The translations under genes and the position numbers were made by a program. Positions 52,661 to 61,581 of a stretch of 64,000 bases of DNA are shown here, in pieces. The stretch is from Candidatus Competibacteraceae bacterium (GTDB lineage Bacteria > Pseudomonadota > Gammaproteobacteria > Competibacterales > Competibacteraceae), in contig CP065007.1 in assembly GCA_016699715.1 (NCBI GenBank), positions 868,001 through 932,000 of the forward strand, written 5' to 3'. A model generated the notes under the pieces. The model had not been told where the DNA came from, did not search any database, and worked only from the letters and a program-made list of their open reading frames with translations. Each line of letters begins with the position of its first letter. The stretch's first letter is position 1.

Positions 52661-53434
52661 ATGCGGTTTTACGAGGAACTAAACGACTTTTTGCCGCCCG
52701 CGCGCCGCAAGGTCCGTTTCATTCACGAATTCCAGCGCCGCGCCTCGATCAAGGACATGATCGAGGCGCTCGGTGTGCCGCATACGGAAATCGATCTGAT
52801 TTTGGTCAACGGCCAATCCGTGGATTTTAGCCATATCGTCCGGGATGGCGACCACATCAGCGTCTATCCACTGTTCGAGACGTTCGATATCCAGCCACTG
52901 ATTCGGGTTCACCCGCGCCCGCTGCGGGTCAGTCGCTTCGTGCTGGACGTGCATCTGGGCAAGCTGGCGCGTTACCTGCGCTTGCTGGGGTTCGATACCC
53001 TGTACCGTAACGACTACGAAGATGCCGAACTGGCGCGGTTGGCCAGCGCCGAACGGCGGATTTTGCTGACCCGCGACCGCGATCTGCTGAAACGGGCGGT
53101 GGTGACCCACGGCTACTACGTGCGCGCGGTCGAACCGCGCCGGCAGGTCGAGGAGGTGGTGGATCGGTTGGATTTGTACCGCACGATCCGGCCGCTCCAG
53201 CGTTGCGCCCGTTGCAACGGCCTGCTGGCGGTAGTGCCCAAGCAGCAAGTTTGGGAACGGCTGCTACCGGAAACCCGCCGCTACATCGAAGCGTTTTGGG
53301 AATGCGGCGAGTGCGGCCAGTTGTATTGGGAGGGCAGCCACGTACCGCACATCCGACGCTTCATCGACAACCTCCAGGCGCGTGCCGGAAACGAAATGCC
53401 GGAGACCGGCCCAATTGCCGAACCTGGCCCATGA
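52661..53434 (+). CDS. Mut7-C ubiquitin-like/PIN-type RNase domain protein
   Basis: A 257-residue protein. An N-terminal ubiquitin-like fold (1-about 80, with LILVNGQSVDFSHIVRDGDHISVYP) is followed by a Mut7-C nuclease-like domain (VLDVHLGKLARYLRLLGFDT, ILLTRDRDLLKR with the acidic residues of PIN-like RNases). A C-terminal zinc ribbon has CARCNG and CGECGQLYW. The family is predicted to act on RNA, but its substrate is unknown. The ATG at 52661 is chosen; a TTG at 52640 would add seven residues. Confidence 0.87.
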   Translation: MRFYEELNDFLPPARRKVRFIHEFQRRASIKDMIEALGVPHTEIDLILVNGQSVDFSHIVRDGDHISVYPLFETFDIQPLIRVHPRPLRVSRFVLDVHLGKLARYLRLLGFDTLYRNDYEDAELARLASAERRILLTRDRDLLKRAVVTHGYYVRAVEPRRQVEEVVDRLDLYRTIRPLQRCARCNGLLAVVPKQQVWERLLPETRRYIEAFWECGECGQLYWEGSHVPHIRRFIDNLQARAGNEMPETGPIAEPGP

Positions 53435-53523
53435 AGCGAACGGCTTCGAAGTGTGCAGGTCCACGGGTTCGAACGGACCCGCCGGCGCATTCACTCACCC
53501 AACCCTTCTTGAAAGGAATAACC

Positions 53524-53865
53524 ATGCGTGCTCGCTTTTTGATTCTCTTGTGGCTGGTGCCGGGCCTGGTTTGGGCTCAGGACGCTTCACAGCCCGCCGG
53601 TCTGGAACCCATTCCCGATGGCTCGCCGACCGGGAGCGCCGAGCAAAACGTCCCGGCACCGGAAGTGACCATCCGCCGTCGCGGCGACGAGGGCACGATT
53701 GAGGAGTACCGGGCCGGTGGGGTGCTGTATATGGTCAAGGTCAATCCCGCCAAGGGTGCTGCCTACTATCTGGTGGATAGCGACGGCGACGGTAGCCTGG
53801 AAACCCGCTTCAACGACCTGGAAAGCAATTTGGCGATCCCGGCCTGGGTGCTGTTGCGCTGGTAG
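53524..53865 (+). CDS. DUF2782 exported protein
   Basis: A 113-residue protein with a cleavable signal peptide (MRARFLILLWLVPGLVWAQ) and a mature domain with TIRRRGDEGTIEEYRAGGVLYMVKVNP and YLVDSDGDGSLETR, the DUF2782 pattern. AAAGGAA precedes the ATG. The family is often found near polA in gammaproteobacteria; here the remnant block and the Mut7-C gene lie between them. Its function is unknown. Confidence 0.87.
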   Translation: MRARFLILLWLVPGLVWAQDASQPAGLEPIPDGSPTGSAEQNVPAPEVTIRRRGDEGTIEEYRAGGVLYMVKVNPAKGAAYYLVDSDGDGSLETRFNDLESNLAIPAWVLLRW

Positions 53866-53891
53866 CGGATTTGGCGGGGGCAAGCTGGCGA

Positions 53892-55091
53892 TCAACCCTT
53901 GACGCACATCACCTGCTTGAGGGTATGCACCACCTCGACCAGGTCCGACTGATTGGCCATCACCGCGTCGATATCCTTGTAGGCGCCCGGAATTTCGTCC
54001 AGGACGCCGGCATCCTTGCGGCATTCCACCCCGGCGGTCTGGTCGATCAGATCCTGTGGATTAAACGCCTTCTTGGCTTTACTCCGGCTCATTCGTCGGC
54101 CGGCGCCGTGCGAGCAGGAGCAGAACGACTGCGGTTCGCCCTTGCCGCGGACGATGTAGGACTTGGCGCCCATGCTGCCGGGAATGATACCCAAATCGCC
54201 TTCGCCGGCGCGGATGGCGCCCTTGCGGGTGACGAACAAATCTTTCCCAAAATGATGCTCCACCGCCACGTAATTGTGGTGGCAGTTGATCGCCTCCCTG
54301 GTCGGAGTGAACGGCGGCAGTTGCCGGGCCAGCGCCTCCAGGATCAGCCGCATCATCTCGCGGCGATTGGTCATGGCGTAGTCTTGCGCCCAGTGCACGG
54401 CGTCCACGTAATCGTCGAAATGTTCGGCGCCCTCCCGCAAATAAGCCAGGTCACGGTCCGGCAGGTTGGCCAAGTGTTTGCCCATGTCCTTGCGGGCCAG
54501 TTCGATGAAGTAGCGACCGATGATGTTGCCGATGCCGCGGCTGCCGGAGTGCAGCATTACCCATACATCCTGGTTTTCGTCCAGGCACAGTTCGATGAAG
54601 TGGTTGCCGCCGCCCAGGGTGCCGAGTTGCCGCATCCAGCTTCGTTCGACGTTCTTCTGCATTTTCAGAATGCCGGGATGCTGCTTGGCGATGCGCTCCA
54701 GCCCGCCGGACAGGGTCCGCACGGTCGAGGCCGGCGCGCCGCGCCCTTCGGGGTGCATGTCGAAACCGACCGGCACCGCCGCTTCCACGACGTGGCGCAG
54801 GGGCCGCAGGTTGTCCGGCAACTGCCCGGCCTTGAGGCTGAGGCGGACGGCGTTCATCCCGCAGCCAATATCGACCCCGACCGCCGCCGGGATAATCGCA
54901 CCCTTGGTGGGGATGACCGCGCCCACGGTCGCGCCAATGCCGACATGGACATCGGGCATCGCCGCGACATGGCTGTGGACGAACGGCAAGCAGGCGATGT
55001 TGTTCAGTTGGATCAGCGCCTTGGGGTCCACGTCGTCGGTATAGATTTTGACCGGGACCTTGCCCCCGGTCAGGATTTGCTGGATCGGCAT
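53892..55091 (-). CDS. rtcB: RNA-splicing ligase RtcB
   Basis: A 399-residue Mn2+/GTP-dependent ligase (E. coli 408) that joins RNA 3'-phosphate or 2',3'-cyclic phosphate ends to 5'-OH ends. Visible motifs are GVDIGCGMNAVRL, LGTLGGGNHFIEL, HSGSRGIGN, NCHHNYV and FCSCSHGAGRRMSR, where the His accepts GMP. The ATG at 55091 begins MPIQQILTGG, matching the family start. No rtcA or rtcR is adjacent. The gene is preceded by a strong minus-strand promoter and a structured leader of about 240 nt. Confidence 0.95.
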   Translation of the reverse strand: MPIQQILTGGKVPVKIYTDDVDPKALIQLNNIACLPFVHSHVAAMPDVHVGIGATVGAVIPTKGAIIPAAVGVDIGCGMNAVRLSLKAGQLPDNLRPLRHVVEAAVPVGFDMHPEGRGAPASTVRTLSGGLERIAKQHPGILKMQKNVERSWMRQLGTLGGGNHFIELCLDENQDVWVMLHSGSRGIGNIIGRYFIELARKDMGKHLANLPDRDLAYLREGAEHFDDYVDAVHWAQDYAMTNRREMMRLILEALARQLPPFTPTREAINCHHNYVAVEHHFGKDLFVTRKGAIRAGEGDLGIIPGSMGAKSYIVRGKGEPQSFCSCSHGAGRRMSRSKAKKAFNPQDLIDQTAGVECRKDAGVLDEIPGAYKDIDAVMANQSDLVEVVHTLKQVMCVKG

Positions 55092-55334
55092 GATGGGTTC
55101 TCGATGGTGATGCGTGGTCTGATTCCCCAGCAAGAAACCCTGGATGTGGGGGGCATCCAGGGTTTTTCAAAGTTGCGGGGGATGCAGACTCGGAAGACGG
55201 GCAGCGCCTTCCGGAGGCCGCACGGAAGGCGTCACATGGGGATCTGTTCTTGTGCGAGCATGTCGTTCACCTTCCGCGCGTTGGGACGCTATGGGGCGTC
55301 CCGTGAAAATCCGAGAGCGTACTGTAAAGACTAC
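55092..55334 (-). promoter_or_regulatory. Structured 5' leader of rtcB with three hairpins
   Basis: Three perfect stems lie between the predicted start of transcription and the rtcB ATG: 55283-55289 with 55296-55302 (7 bp), 55205-55213 with 55223-55231 (9 bp), and 55135-55146 with 55154-55165 (12 bp). The third ends in UUUCUU on the minus strand and could act as an attenuator. On the plus strand it is followed by five T. Whether the region acts as a leader, or is released as a separate RNA, cannot be told from sequence. Confidence 0.5.
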
Positions 55335-55340
55335 AATTAA

Positions 55341-55369
55341 ATTATGCGAATATTCTGGAGGGTTGTCAA
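55341..55369 (-). promoter_or_regulatory. Sigma-70 promoter for rtcB
   Basis: On the minus strand, perfect -35 TTGACA (55364-55369) and -10 CATAAT (55341-55346) with a 17-bp spacer. The predicted start is near 55334. No sigma-54 site of the kind used for E. coli rtcBA was found. The rest of 55370-55539, before dctP, contains no gene. Confidence 0.7.
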
Positions 55370-55539
55370 AAATCCGTATGCTGGCGGCAAGCGCGACGAA
55401 ACCGAAAACCCGCCGTGATGCACGGGTGCAATCCGGCTTGGGTCTGATAGAGTTATCCCTGTCGGGACTGGCGATTTTTGTCCAGTATCCAGGACCCTGA
55501 AACAGCATTTCATACCAATAAACCCTGTGGAGGATAGTG

Positions 55540-56643
55540 ATGGAGCGTCGTGATTTTATTAAGAAAACCGGTTTGGGTTTGGCGGCCGCCGCTGGTACGG
55601 CCGCCGTTCCCGCGATGGCGCAGACCGCGGCTTTGCCCACCATCAAGTGGCGGATGGCGTCGAGCTTCCCCAAGAGTCTGGACACGATCTATGGCGGGGG
55701 CGAGGTGTTGGCCAGACGGCTGTCGGAAATCACCGAAGGGAAATTCGAAATTCGGGTGTTTGCCGGTGGCGAGATCGTGCCGCCGTTCGGGGTGCTGGAC
55801 GCGGTGCAGCAGAATACGGTCGAACTCTGCCACACTGCCTCGTACTACTTTCACGGCAAAAACAAGGCATTCGCGCTCGACTGTTCGGTGCCGTTTGGCC
55901 TCACCGCCCGGCAGATGTTCGCCTGGAATTATCATGGCGAAGGTGGTCCTCTGCTGCGGGAGTTTTTCGCCAAGTACAACGTGGTGAATTTCCTTGGTGG
56001 CGATACCGGCACGCAGATGGGTGGCTGGTTCCGAAAGGAAATCAATTCACTGGCGGATCTGAAGGGCCTGAAGATCCGGATTCCCGGTTTCGGCGCGGAG
56101 GTGTTTTCGGCGTTGGGAGCGGTGCCGCAGTCGCTGCCGGGCGGCGAAGTGTATCCGGCGTTGGAGCGAGGCGCCATCGACGCCGCCGAATGGGTTGGCC
56201 CCTACGACGACGAAAAGCTCGGCTTCTACAAGGTTGCCAAATTCTACTATTACCCCGGTTGGTGGGAGCCGGGTCCGGTGCTGTCGTTCTACGTCAACAA
56301 GGAACAGTGGGACAAGTTGCCCAAGCCCTATCAGGCGGCGTTCGAGGCGGCGGCGGCCGAGGCCAATGTCGGCATGTTGGCGGCCTACGATACCAAGAAC
56401 CCACTGGCGATCCAGCGACTGGTGCAAAACGGCACGCAATTGCGTCGCTATCCGGACGACGTGATGAAGGCGGCCTATGAGACGGCACAGAAGATCTACG
56501 CCGAGGAGTCGGCGAAGAATCCGGATTTCAAGAAGCTGTATGACTCGATGCGCGCCTTCCAGCGGGCATCCGACATCTGGGCTGGATTGCCGGAAGGCAC
56601 CTTGGCCAACTTCATGCAGGCCATGTTGCGCTCCGGCAAATAG
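55540..56643 (+). CDS. TRAP transporter substrate-binding protein (DctP family, keto-acid type)
   Basis: A 367-residue periplasmic binding protein. MERRDFIKKTGLGLAAAAG is a twin-arginine signal with a cleavage site after AMA. The mature part has IKWRMASSFPKSLDTIYGG, GLKIRIPGFGAEVFSALGA and the carboxylate-binding region ALERGAIDAAEWVGPYDD, close to TakP-type proteins that bind 2-oxo acids or related monocarboxylates. GGAGG lies 6 bp before the ATG. The membrane subunits are encoded convergently at 56711-58697. Confidence 0.9.
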   Translation: MERRDFIKKTGLGLAAAAGTAAVPAMAQTAALPTIKWRMASSFPKSLDTIYGGGEVLARRLSEITEGKFEIRVFAGGEIVPPFGVLDAVQQNTVELCHTASYYFHGKNKAFALDCSVPFGLTARQMFAWNYHGEGGPLLREFFAKYNVVNFLGGDTGTQMGGWFRKEINSLADLKGLKIRIPGFGAEVFSALGAVPQSLPGGEVYPALERGAIDAAEWVGPYDDEKLGFYKVAKFYYYPGWWEPGPVLSFYVNKEQWDKLPKPYQAAFEAAAAEANVGMLAAYDTKNPLAIQRLVQNGTQLRRYPDDVMKAAYETAQKIYAEESAKNPDFKKLYDSMRAFQRASDIWAGLPEGTLANFMQAMLRSGK

Positions 56644-56710
56644 CCAGCGCGCCATCGTCATGCGCTCCTCTCCTTTCTCAGGAAAGGGATTCAAGGAAGG
56701 GAAGGCGCGC

Positions 56711-58162
56711 TCACTGCCCCGAGGGCTGGAGCTGCCGGAACAGGTCGGCGGCGTCGTCCCGGTTGACGCCGCCCCGATTGTCCTGCGGCATGAGCAATTG
56801 AATTGGGGCTGGCTGGCCGGTGTGCGTGGGGCGATCCAAACCTATCGTGACCAGCGAGGGGAAGGAGATGATCAGTACCACCATGATGACCTGAATGACC
56901 ACGAACGGCACCGCGCCCCAGTAGATATCGCTGGTGCGGATCTCCGGCGGCGCCACGCTGCGCAGGTAGAACAGCGCGAAACCGAACGGTGGATGCATGA
57001 ACGAGGTCTGCATGTTCACCCCCATCAGGATGCCGAACCAAACCAGGTCGATGCCGAGCTTATCGGCCACCGGCGCCAGCAGCGGCAGGATAATGAAGCT
57101 GATCTCGAAAAAGTCGAGAAAAAAAGCCAGAAAAAAGACCAGGATATTGACGAAGATCAGGAACCCCATTGCCCCGCCGGGCAGATCGAGCAGCAGGTGT
57201 TCGACCCACAGGTCGCCGTTGACCCCGCGAAACACCAGGCTGAATACACTGGAACCGATCAGGATGAAGATCACGAAGCTGGCGATCTTGGCGGTGGAGC
57301 GCAGGGACTCGGTCAACATCAGCCGGTTCAGCTTGCCCTTGGACAGCGCCAGCAGCAGGGCCCCGATCGCACCCATCGCGCCGCCCTCGGTCGGGGTGGC
57401 CCAGCCGATGAAGATGGTTCCCAGCACCAGGAAGATCAGCACCAGCGGCGGAAGCATCGTGATCGCCACCCGTCGGGCCAGCCCCCAACCACGCAGGGTG
57501 CGGGCTTCCGGTGGCAGGGCTGGAACGAGCCGCGGGCGGAACAGGGTGTTGATCAGCACCCAGCCGACGTAGAGCCCGCCAAGGATCAGGCCGGGCAACA
57601 CCGCGCCCTTGTACATATCGCCCACCGAGCGGCCCAGCACGTCGGCCATCACGATCAATACCAGCGAAGGCGGGATGATCTGCGCCAGCGTTCCAGAGGC
57701 GGCGATCACTCCGCACGCCAGCGATTTATCGTAGCCATAACGCAGCATGATCGGCAGCGAGATCAGCCCCATGGCGATCACCGAGGCGGCGACCACGCCG
57801 GTGGTGGCCGCCAGTAGGGCACCGACGAAGATGACCGCGAACGCCAACCCGCCGCGGACGTTGCCGAACAACTGGCCGATGGTGTCCAGCAGATCCTCGG
57901 CCATGCCGCTGCGTTCCAGCACCAGGCCCATAAAGGTGAAAAACGGGATGGCCAGCAGGATCTCGTTTTTCATGATCCCGAACACGCGATCCGGCAGGGC
58001 TTGGAGCAGGTTGGGGGTGAGCAGGCCGAGTTCGATGCCGACCAGGCCGAAAGCCATGCCGACCGCCGCCAGCGAGAAGGCCACCGGATAGCCGATCAGC
58101 AGGAACACCATCAGCGCCGTGAACATGATCGGCGCCATGTAGGCAATCAGAAATTCGGCCAT
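56711..58162 (-). CDS. TRAP transporter large permease DctM
   Basis: A 483-residue membrane subunit with about 12 segments (usual length about 430-460); the extra length is a hydrophilic C-terminal tail. It forms the Na+-coupled transport channel. ERSGMAEDLLDTIGQLFGNVRGGLA and TPTEGGAMGAIGALLLA are typical. The ATG begins one base after the dctQ frame ends (TGA-C-ATG), so the two were translated together. The 3' end faces dctP with a 67-bp gap. Confidence 0.93.
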   Translation of the reverse strand: MAEFLIAYMAPIMFTALMVFLLIGYPVAFSLAAVGMAFGLVGIELGLLTPNLLQALPDRVFGIMKNEILLAIPFFTFMGLVLERSGMAEDLLDTIGQLFGNVRGGLAFAVIFVGALLAATTGVVAASVIAMGLISLPIMLRYGYDKSLACGVIAASGTLAQIIPPSLVLIVMADVLGRSVGDMYKGAVLPGLILGGLYVGWVLINTLFRPRLVPALPPEARTLRGWGLARRVAITMLPPLVLIFLVLGTIFIGWATPTEGGAMGAIGALLLALSKGKLNRLMLTESLRSTAKIASFVIFILIGSSVFSLVFRGVNGDLWVEHLLLDLPGGAMGFLIFVNILVFFLAFFLDFFEISFIILPLLAPVADKLGIDLVWFGILMGVNMQTSFMHPPFGFALFYLRSVAPPEIRTSDIYWGAVPFVVIQVIMVVLIISFPSLVTIGLDRPTHTGQPAPIQLLMPQDNRGGVNRDDAADLFRQLQPSGQ

Positions 58163-58163
58163 G

Positions 58164-58697
58164 TCAGTGCCCTCCCCGGAACTCGGGCATCGGCCGGTTG
58201 CCGGTCAGCACCGCCACGTTCTTAATGATCTCGGACAGACCTTGCAGGCTGAGCAGGGCGAAAGCCGCCGGGATGGCGAACTTGAGCGGTCACCACGCCA
58301 GCCCGCCGGGATCGGGCGAGGCTTCGCGGGTGTGAAAGGAGAGCAGGAAAAAATTCCAGGAGTCGGCCACGATCAACAGGCAGACCGGCAGCAGAAACAG
58401 CAGCGTTCCGAAAATATCGATCCACACCCGGACCACCGGTGGCAGCCGGGAGGACAGGATGTCGATGCGAACGTGGCCGCCCTCCCGCAGGGTCCAGGCC
58501 GAGCAGAACAGGAACACCAGGCCGAACATGAACCATTGCGCCTCCAGCAGAGCGTTCGAGCCCCAGTCAAAGGCGTAGCGCAGGGTGGCGGCGGTGGCGC
58601 TGGTCAGGGTGCAGAACAGGATGAGCCAAGTCATCCAGTGGCCGATCGCCGTATTCAATGCGTCGATGAATGCCGCGATGCGAAGCAGGGATTTCAT
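58164..58697 (-). pseudogene. TRAP transporter small permease DctQ with an in-frame UGA
   Basis: The frame from ATG at 58697 (GAGGAG upstream) runs 135 codons to TGA at 58290-58292, then continues in the same frame for another 41 residues (PLKFAIPAAFALLSLQ, IIKNVAVLTGNRPMPEF) to a TGA directly before dctM. The whole 177-residue product has four membrane segments as expected. The premature stop removes the fourth. The codon before it is TGG, so a Trp-Trp pair with one G-to-A change is the simplest explanation. A sequencing error is also possible. Confidence 0.85.
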
Positions 58698-58965
58698 GCG
58701 CTCTCCTCGGGATCGGGCGCGGGGCAGCGGAAAGCGGTGCCGGCTAGCGGCGTGGTTTCCGATCCGTCCGTGATCGAAATGAAAAGTGTAGCTGTTGGGG
58801 TTGGAGATGCCACGGCATGGCTAATAAATCAATTCGTTGTGGCGCTTCATGGTCACTTTAAGAGCACTATTCGGGTGTTCGACGGTAAAATGTGCTGATT
58901 GGTGCATTTGGATATCGGCACCATTCATTCTTGGCCCATGCGGACCGATGCCGGGGGAGGCAGCC

Positions 58966-60429
58966 ATGCATTATCAGGATCTGCGCGACTTTATCGCTCA
59001 ATTGGAACGGCTCGGCGAGCTGAAGCGGGTCCGGGTTGCCGTCGATCCTCATCTGGAGATGACCGAGATTTGTGATCGGGTGCTGCGGGCCGGTGGGCCG
59101 GCGCTGCTATTCGAGAATCCCAAGGGTCATGCGATTCCGGTGCTGGGCAACCTGTTCGGCACGCCGCGTCGGGTGGCGCTGGGTATGGGCGCGGACGACA
59201 TGGAAGCGTTGCGCGAGGTCGGCAAACTGCTGGCTTTTCTCAAGGAGCCGGACCCACCCAAGGGCATGCGCGATGCTTGGGAGAAGCTGCCGATCTTCAG
59301 GAAAGTGCTGGATATGGCGCCGAAGAAGATCGGTCGGCCGCCTTGTCAGGCGAGGGTGATCGAAGCGGCCGATGTGGATTTGGCGCGACTGCCGGTGCAG
59401 CACTGCTGGCCGGAGGACGCCGGGCCATTGATTACCTGGGGTCTGGTGGTAACTCGGGGGCCGCACAAGTCGCGCCAGAATCTGGGTATCTACCGCCAGC
59501 AGGTGATCGGGCGGAATAAAGTGATCATGCGCTGGCTGGCCCACCGCGGCGGGGCGCTGGATTTTCGCGACTGGCGGCAGGCCCGACCCGGCGAGCCGTT
59601 TCCCATCACGGTGGCGCTGGGCGCCGATCCGGCGACCATTTTGGCGGCGGTGACGCCAGTGCCGGATACCCTGTCGGAATACGCCTTCGCCGGGCTGCTG
59701 CGCGGCTCGCGCACCGAACTGGCGCAATGTCTGGGCAGCGAGTTGCAGGTGCCGGCCAGCGCCGAGTTCGTGCTGGAGGGGCACATCGCCCCCGAGGAAA
59801 CCGCGCTGGAGGGGCCATTCGGCGACCACACCGGCTACTACAACGAGACGGACCGGTTTCCGGTATTCACCATCGAGCGCATCACCCACCGCGAGAATCC
59901 GATTTATCACAGTACCTACACCGGCCGTCCGCCGGACGAGCCGGCGATTCTCGGCGTGGCCTTGAACGAAGTGTTTGTGCCGATCCTGCAAAAGCAGTTT
60001 CCCGAGATCATCGATTTTTATCTGCCGCCGGAGGGCTGTTCCTACCGGTTGGCGGTGGTGGCGATGCGCAAGCAGTATCCGGGGCACGCTAAACGGGTAA
60101 TGCTGGGGGTCTGGTCGTTCCTGCGCCAGTTTATGTATACCAAGTTCGTGATCGTGGTGGACGAGGATGTGAACGCCCGCGACTGGAAGGATGTCATCTG
60201 GGCCATGACCACACGGATGGACCCGGCGCGGGATACGGTCATGATCGAAAATACCCCGATCGATTATCTGGATTTTGCCTCGCCGGTGTCGGGATTGGGT
60301 TCAAAGATCGGCTTCGACGCGACGAATAAATGGCCGGGTGAAACCACGCGTGAATGGGGTCGGCCGATTGCGATGAGTCCGGTGGTAAAACAGCGGGTGG
60401 ATGCGTTGTGGGATGAGCTGGGATTGTAG
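58966..60429 (+). CDS. ubiD: UbiD-family decarboxylase
   Basis: A 487-residue prenylated-FMN-dependent decarboxylase (E. coli UbiD 497) acting on 3-octaprenyl-4-hydroxybenzoate in ubiquinone synthesis. It has NLGIYRQQVIGRNKVIMRWL, EFVLEGHIAPEETALEGPFG (the catalytic Glu-Arg-Glu region) and DFYLPPEGCSYRLAVVAM. GGGGGAGG lies 6 bp before the ATG. The flavoreductase gene follows after 72 bp, the arrangement often seen in gammaproteobacteria. Confidence 0.95.
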   Translation: MHYQDLRDFIAQLERLGELKRVRVAVDPHLEMTEICDRVLRAGGPALLFENPKGHAIPVLGNLFGTPRRVALGMGADDMEALREVGKLLAFLKEPDPPKGMRDAWEKLPIFRKVLDMAPKKIGRPPCQARVIEAADVDLARLPVQHCWPEDAGPLITWGLVVTRGPHKSRQNLGIYRQQVIGRNKVIMRWLAHRGGALDFRDWRQARPGEPFPITVALGADPATILAAVTPVPDTLSEYAFAGLLRGSRTELAQCLGSELQVPASAEFVLEGHIAPEETALEGPFGDHTGYYNETDRFPVFTIERITHRENPIYHSTYTGRPPDEPAILGVALNEVFVPILQKQFPEIIDFYLPPEGCSYRLAVVAMRKQYPGHAKRVMLGVWSFLRQFMYTKFVIVVDEDVNARDWKDVIWAMTTRMDPARDTVMIENTPIDYLDFASPVSGLGSKIGFDATNKWPGETTREWGRPIAMSPVVKQRVDALWDELGL

Positions 60430-60501
60430 TGCCGGCGAACCGCGCGGGTGAATCCGCTTCTAAACAGCCCGCGCCCAATAAAAAATAGAGAGACGAAATC
60501 G

Positions 60502-61521
60502 ATGATGTCTTATCACGTCACCCTCCAGCCGAGCGGCCATGAATTTCAGGTCGGGAACGATGAGTCGGTGCTGGACGCCGCCCTGCGCGAGAAGGGCAAT
60601 GTATTGCCCTACGGTTGCCGCAATGGAACTTGTGGGTCTTGCATGGCGACGATGCTGTCCGGCGAGGTCAGCTATCCCGATGGCCGCCCGCCGGCCTTGA
60701 GCGAAGCCGAGCAGAATGCCGGTAAAGTGCTGCTGTGTCAGGCCCGACCGCGTTCGAATCTGGTGATCGAGGCGCGTGAAGTCAAGGGTGTGGCCGATAT
60801 CGTGGTTCGAACTTTACCCTGCCGGGTGGAGCGGCGGGAATTGCTGGCGCCGGACGTCATGCGGCTTTATCTACGGCCGCCGAGCGTCGAGCGTTTGCAA
60901 TTTCTGGCTGGTCAATACGTGGATATCCTGCTGGCCGATGGGCGGCGGCGCGGGTTTTCGCTGGCCAACCCGCCTCATGCCGACGATCTGCTGGAACTGC
61001 ATGTGCGCCATGTGCCGGGCGGGTTTTTTACCGATCACGTATTCGAGCGGATGAAGGACAAGGCGCTGCTGCGGTTTCAGGGGCCGCTGGGGACCTTCTT
61101 TCTGCGCGAGGACTCGCCACGGCCGATCATCCTGATCGGCGGCGGCACCGGCTTCGCGCCGTTGAAAGGTATGCTGGATCACGCCTTTCACATCGGGCTG
61201 GACCGGCCGCTGCACTTGTACTGGGGCGCGCGGGCAAAGGTGGATCTGTATCTGGATGCGCTGCCGCGTCGATGGGCGGCGGAACATGCGAATTTCCGCT
61301 ATACGCCGGTGCTGTCGGAGCCGCGTCCAGAGGACGATTGGCAAGGGCGTACCGGTTGGGTGCATGAGGCAGTCGCGGCGGATTATCCCGACCTGAGCGG
61401 CCATGACGTCTACATGAGTGGCCCGCCGCCGATGATTGAAGCCGCCAAGCCGGCATTCGCCGCCCGAGGATTACCGGTCGAACAGCTGTTCTATGATTCT
61501 TTCGAGTTTTCGACGCGATAA
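60502..61521 (+). CDS. Ferredoxin-NAD(P)H flavoreductase (CDP-glucoseen-reductase-like)
   Basis: A 339-residue three-domain electron-transfer protein. The N-terminal plant-type [2Fe-2S] domain has YGCRNGTCGSC and LLCQARP. The FAD domain has RGFSLANPP (about residue 153). The NAD(P)-binding domain has LIGGGTGFAPLKGMLDHA and VYMSGPPPMIEAAK. Database names for this family (CDP-6-deoxy-delta-3,4-glucoseen reductase) come from a sugar pathway; next to ubiD it is more likely a general oxygenase or hydroxylase reductase. Two adjacent ATG codons could serve as start. Confidence 0.88.
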   Translation: MMSYHVTLQPSGHEFQVGNDESVLDAALREKGNVLPYGCRNGTCGSCMATMLSGEVSYPDGRPPALSEAEQNAGKVLLCQARPRSNLVIEAREVKGVADIVVRTLPCRVERRELLAPDVMRLYLRPPSVERLQFLAGQYVDILLADGRRRGFSLANPPHADDLLELHVRHVPGGFFTDHVFERMKDKALLRFQGPLGTFFLREDSPRPIILIGGGTGFAPLKGMLDHAFHIGLDRPLHLYWGARAKVDLYLDALPRRWAAEHANFRYTPVLSEPRPEDDWQGRTGWVHEAVAADYPDLSGHDVYMSGPPPMIEAAKPAFAARGLPVEQLFYDSFEFSTR

Positions 61522-61581
61522 AAACCGGATGCATGAGATGCAAATGCTCCCAAATGGGTGAAGATGACTCCTGATTTTACT

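Noticed and set aside
53440..53490. A GGGTTCGAAC sequence resembling a tRNA T-arm.
   Set aside because: No acceptor, D-arm or anticodon stem could be placed around it. It is a small local hairpin between two genes.
55135..55167. A plus-strand terminator before dctP.
   Set aside because: It has the right shape, but no plus-strand gene lies upstream for 1.2 kb, so a role in the minus-strand rtcB leader is more likely.
58288..58295. Selenocysteine coding at the dctQ UGA.
   Set aside because: The position is in a TRAP small permease, has no redox role, and no selenocysteine insertion hairpin is evident after it. A Trp codon change is simpler.
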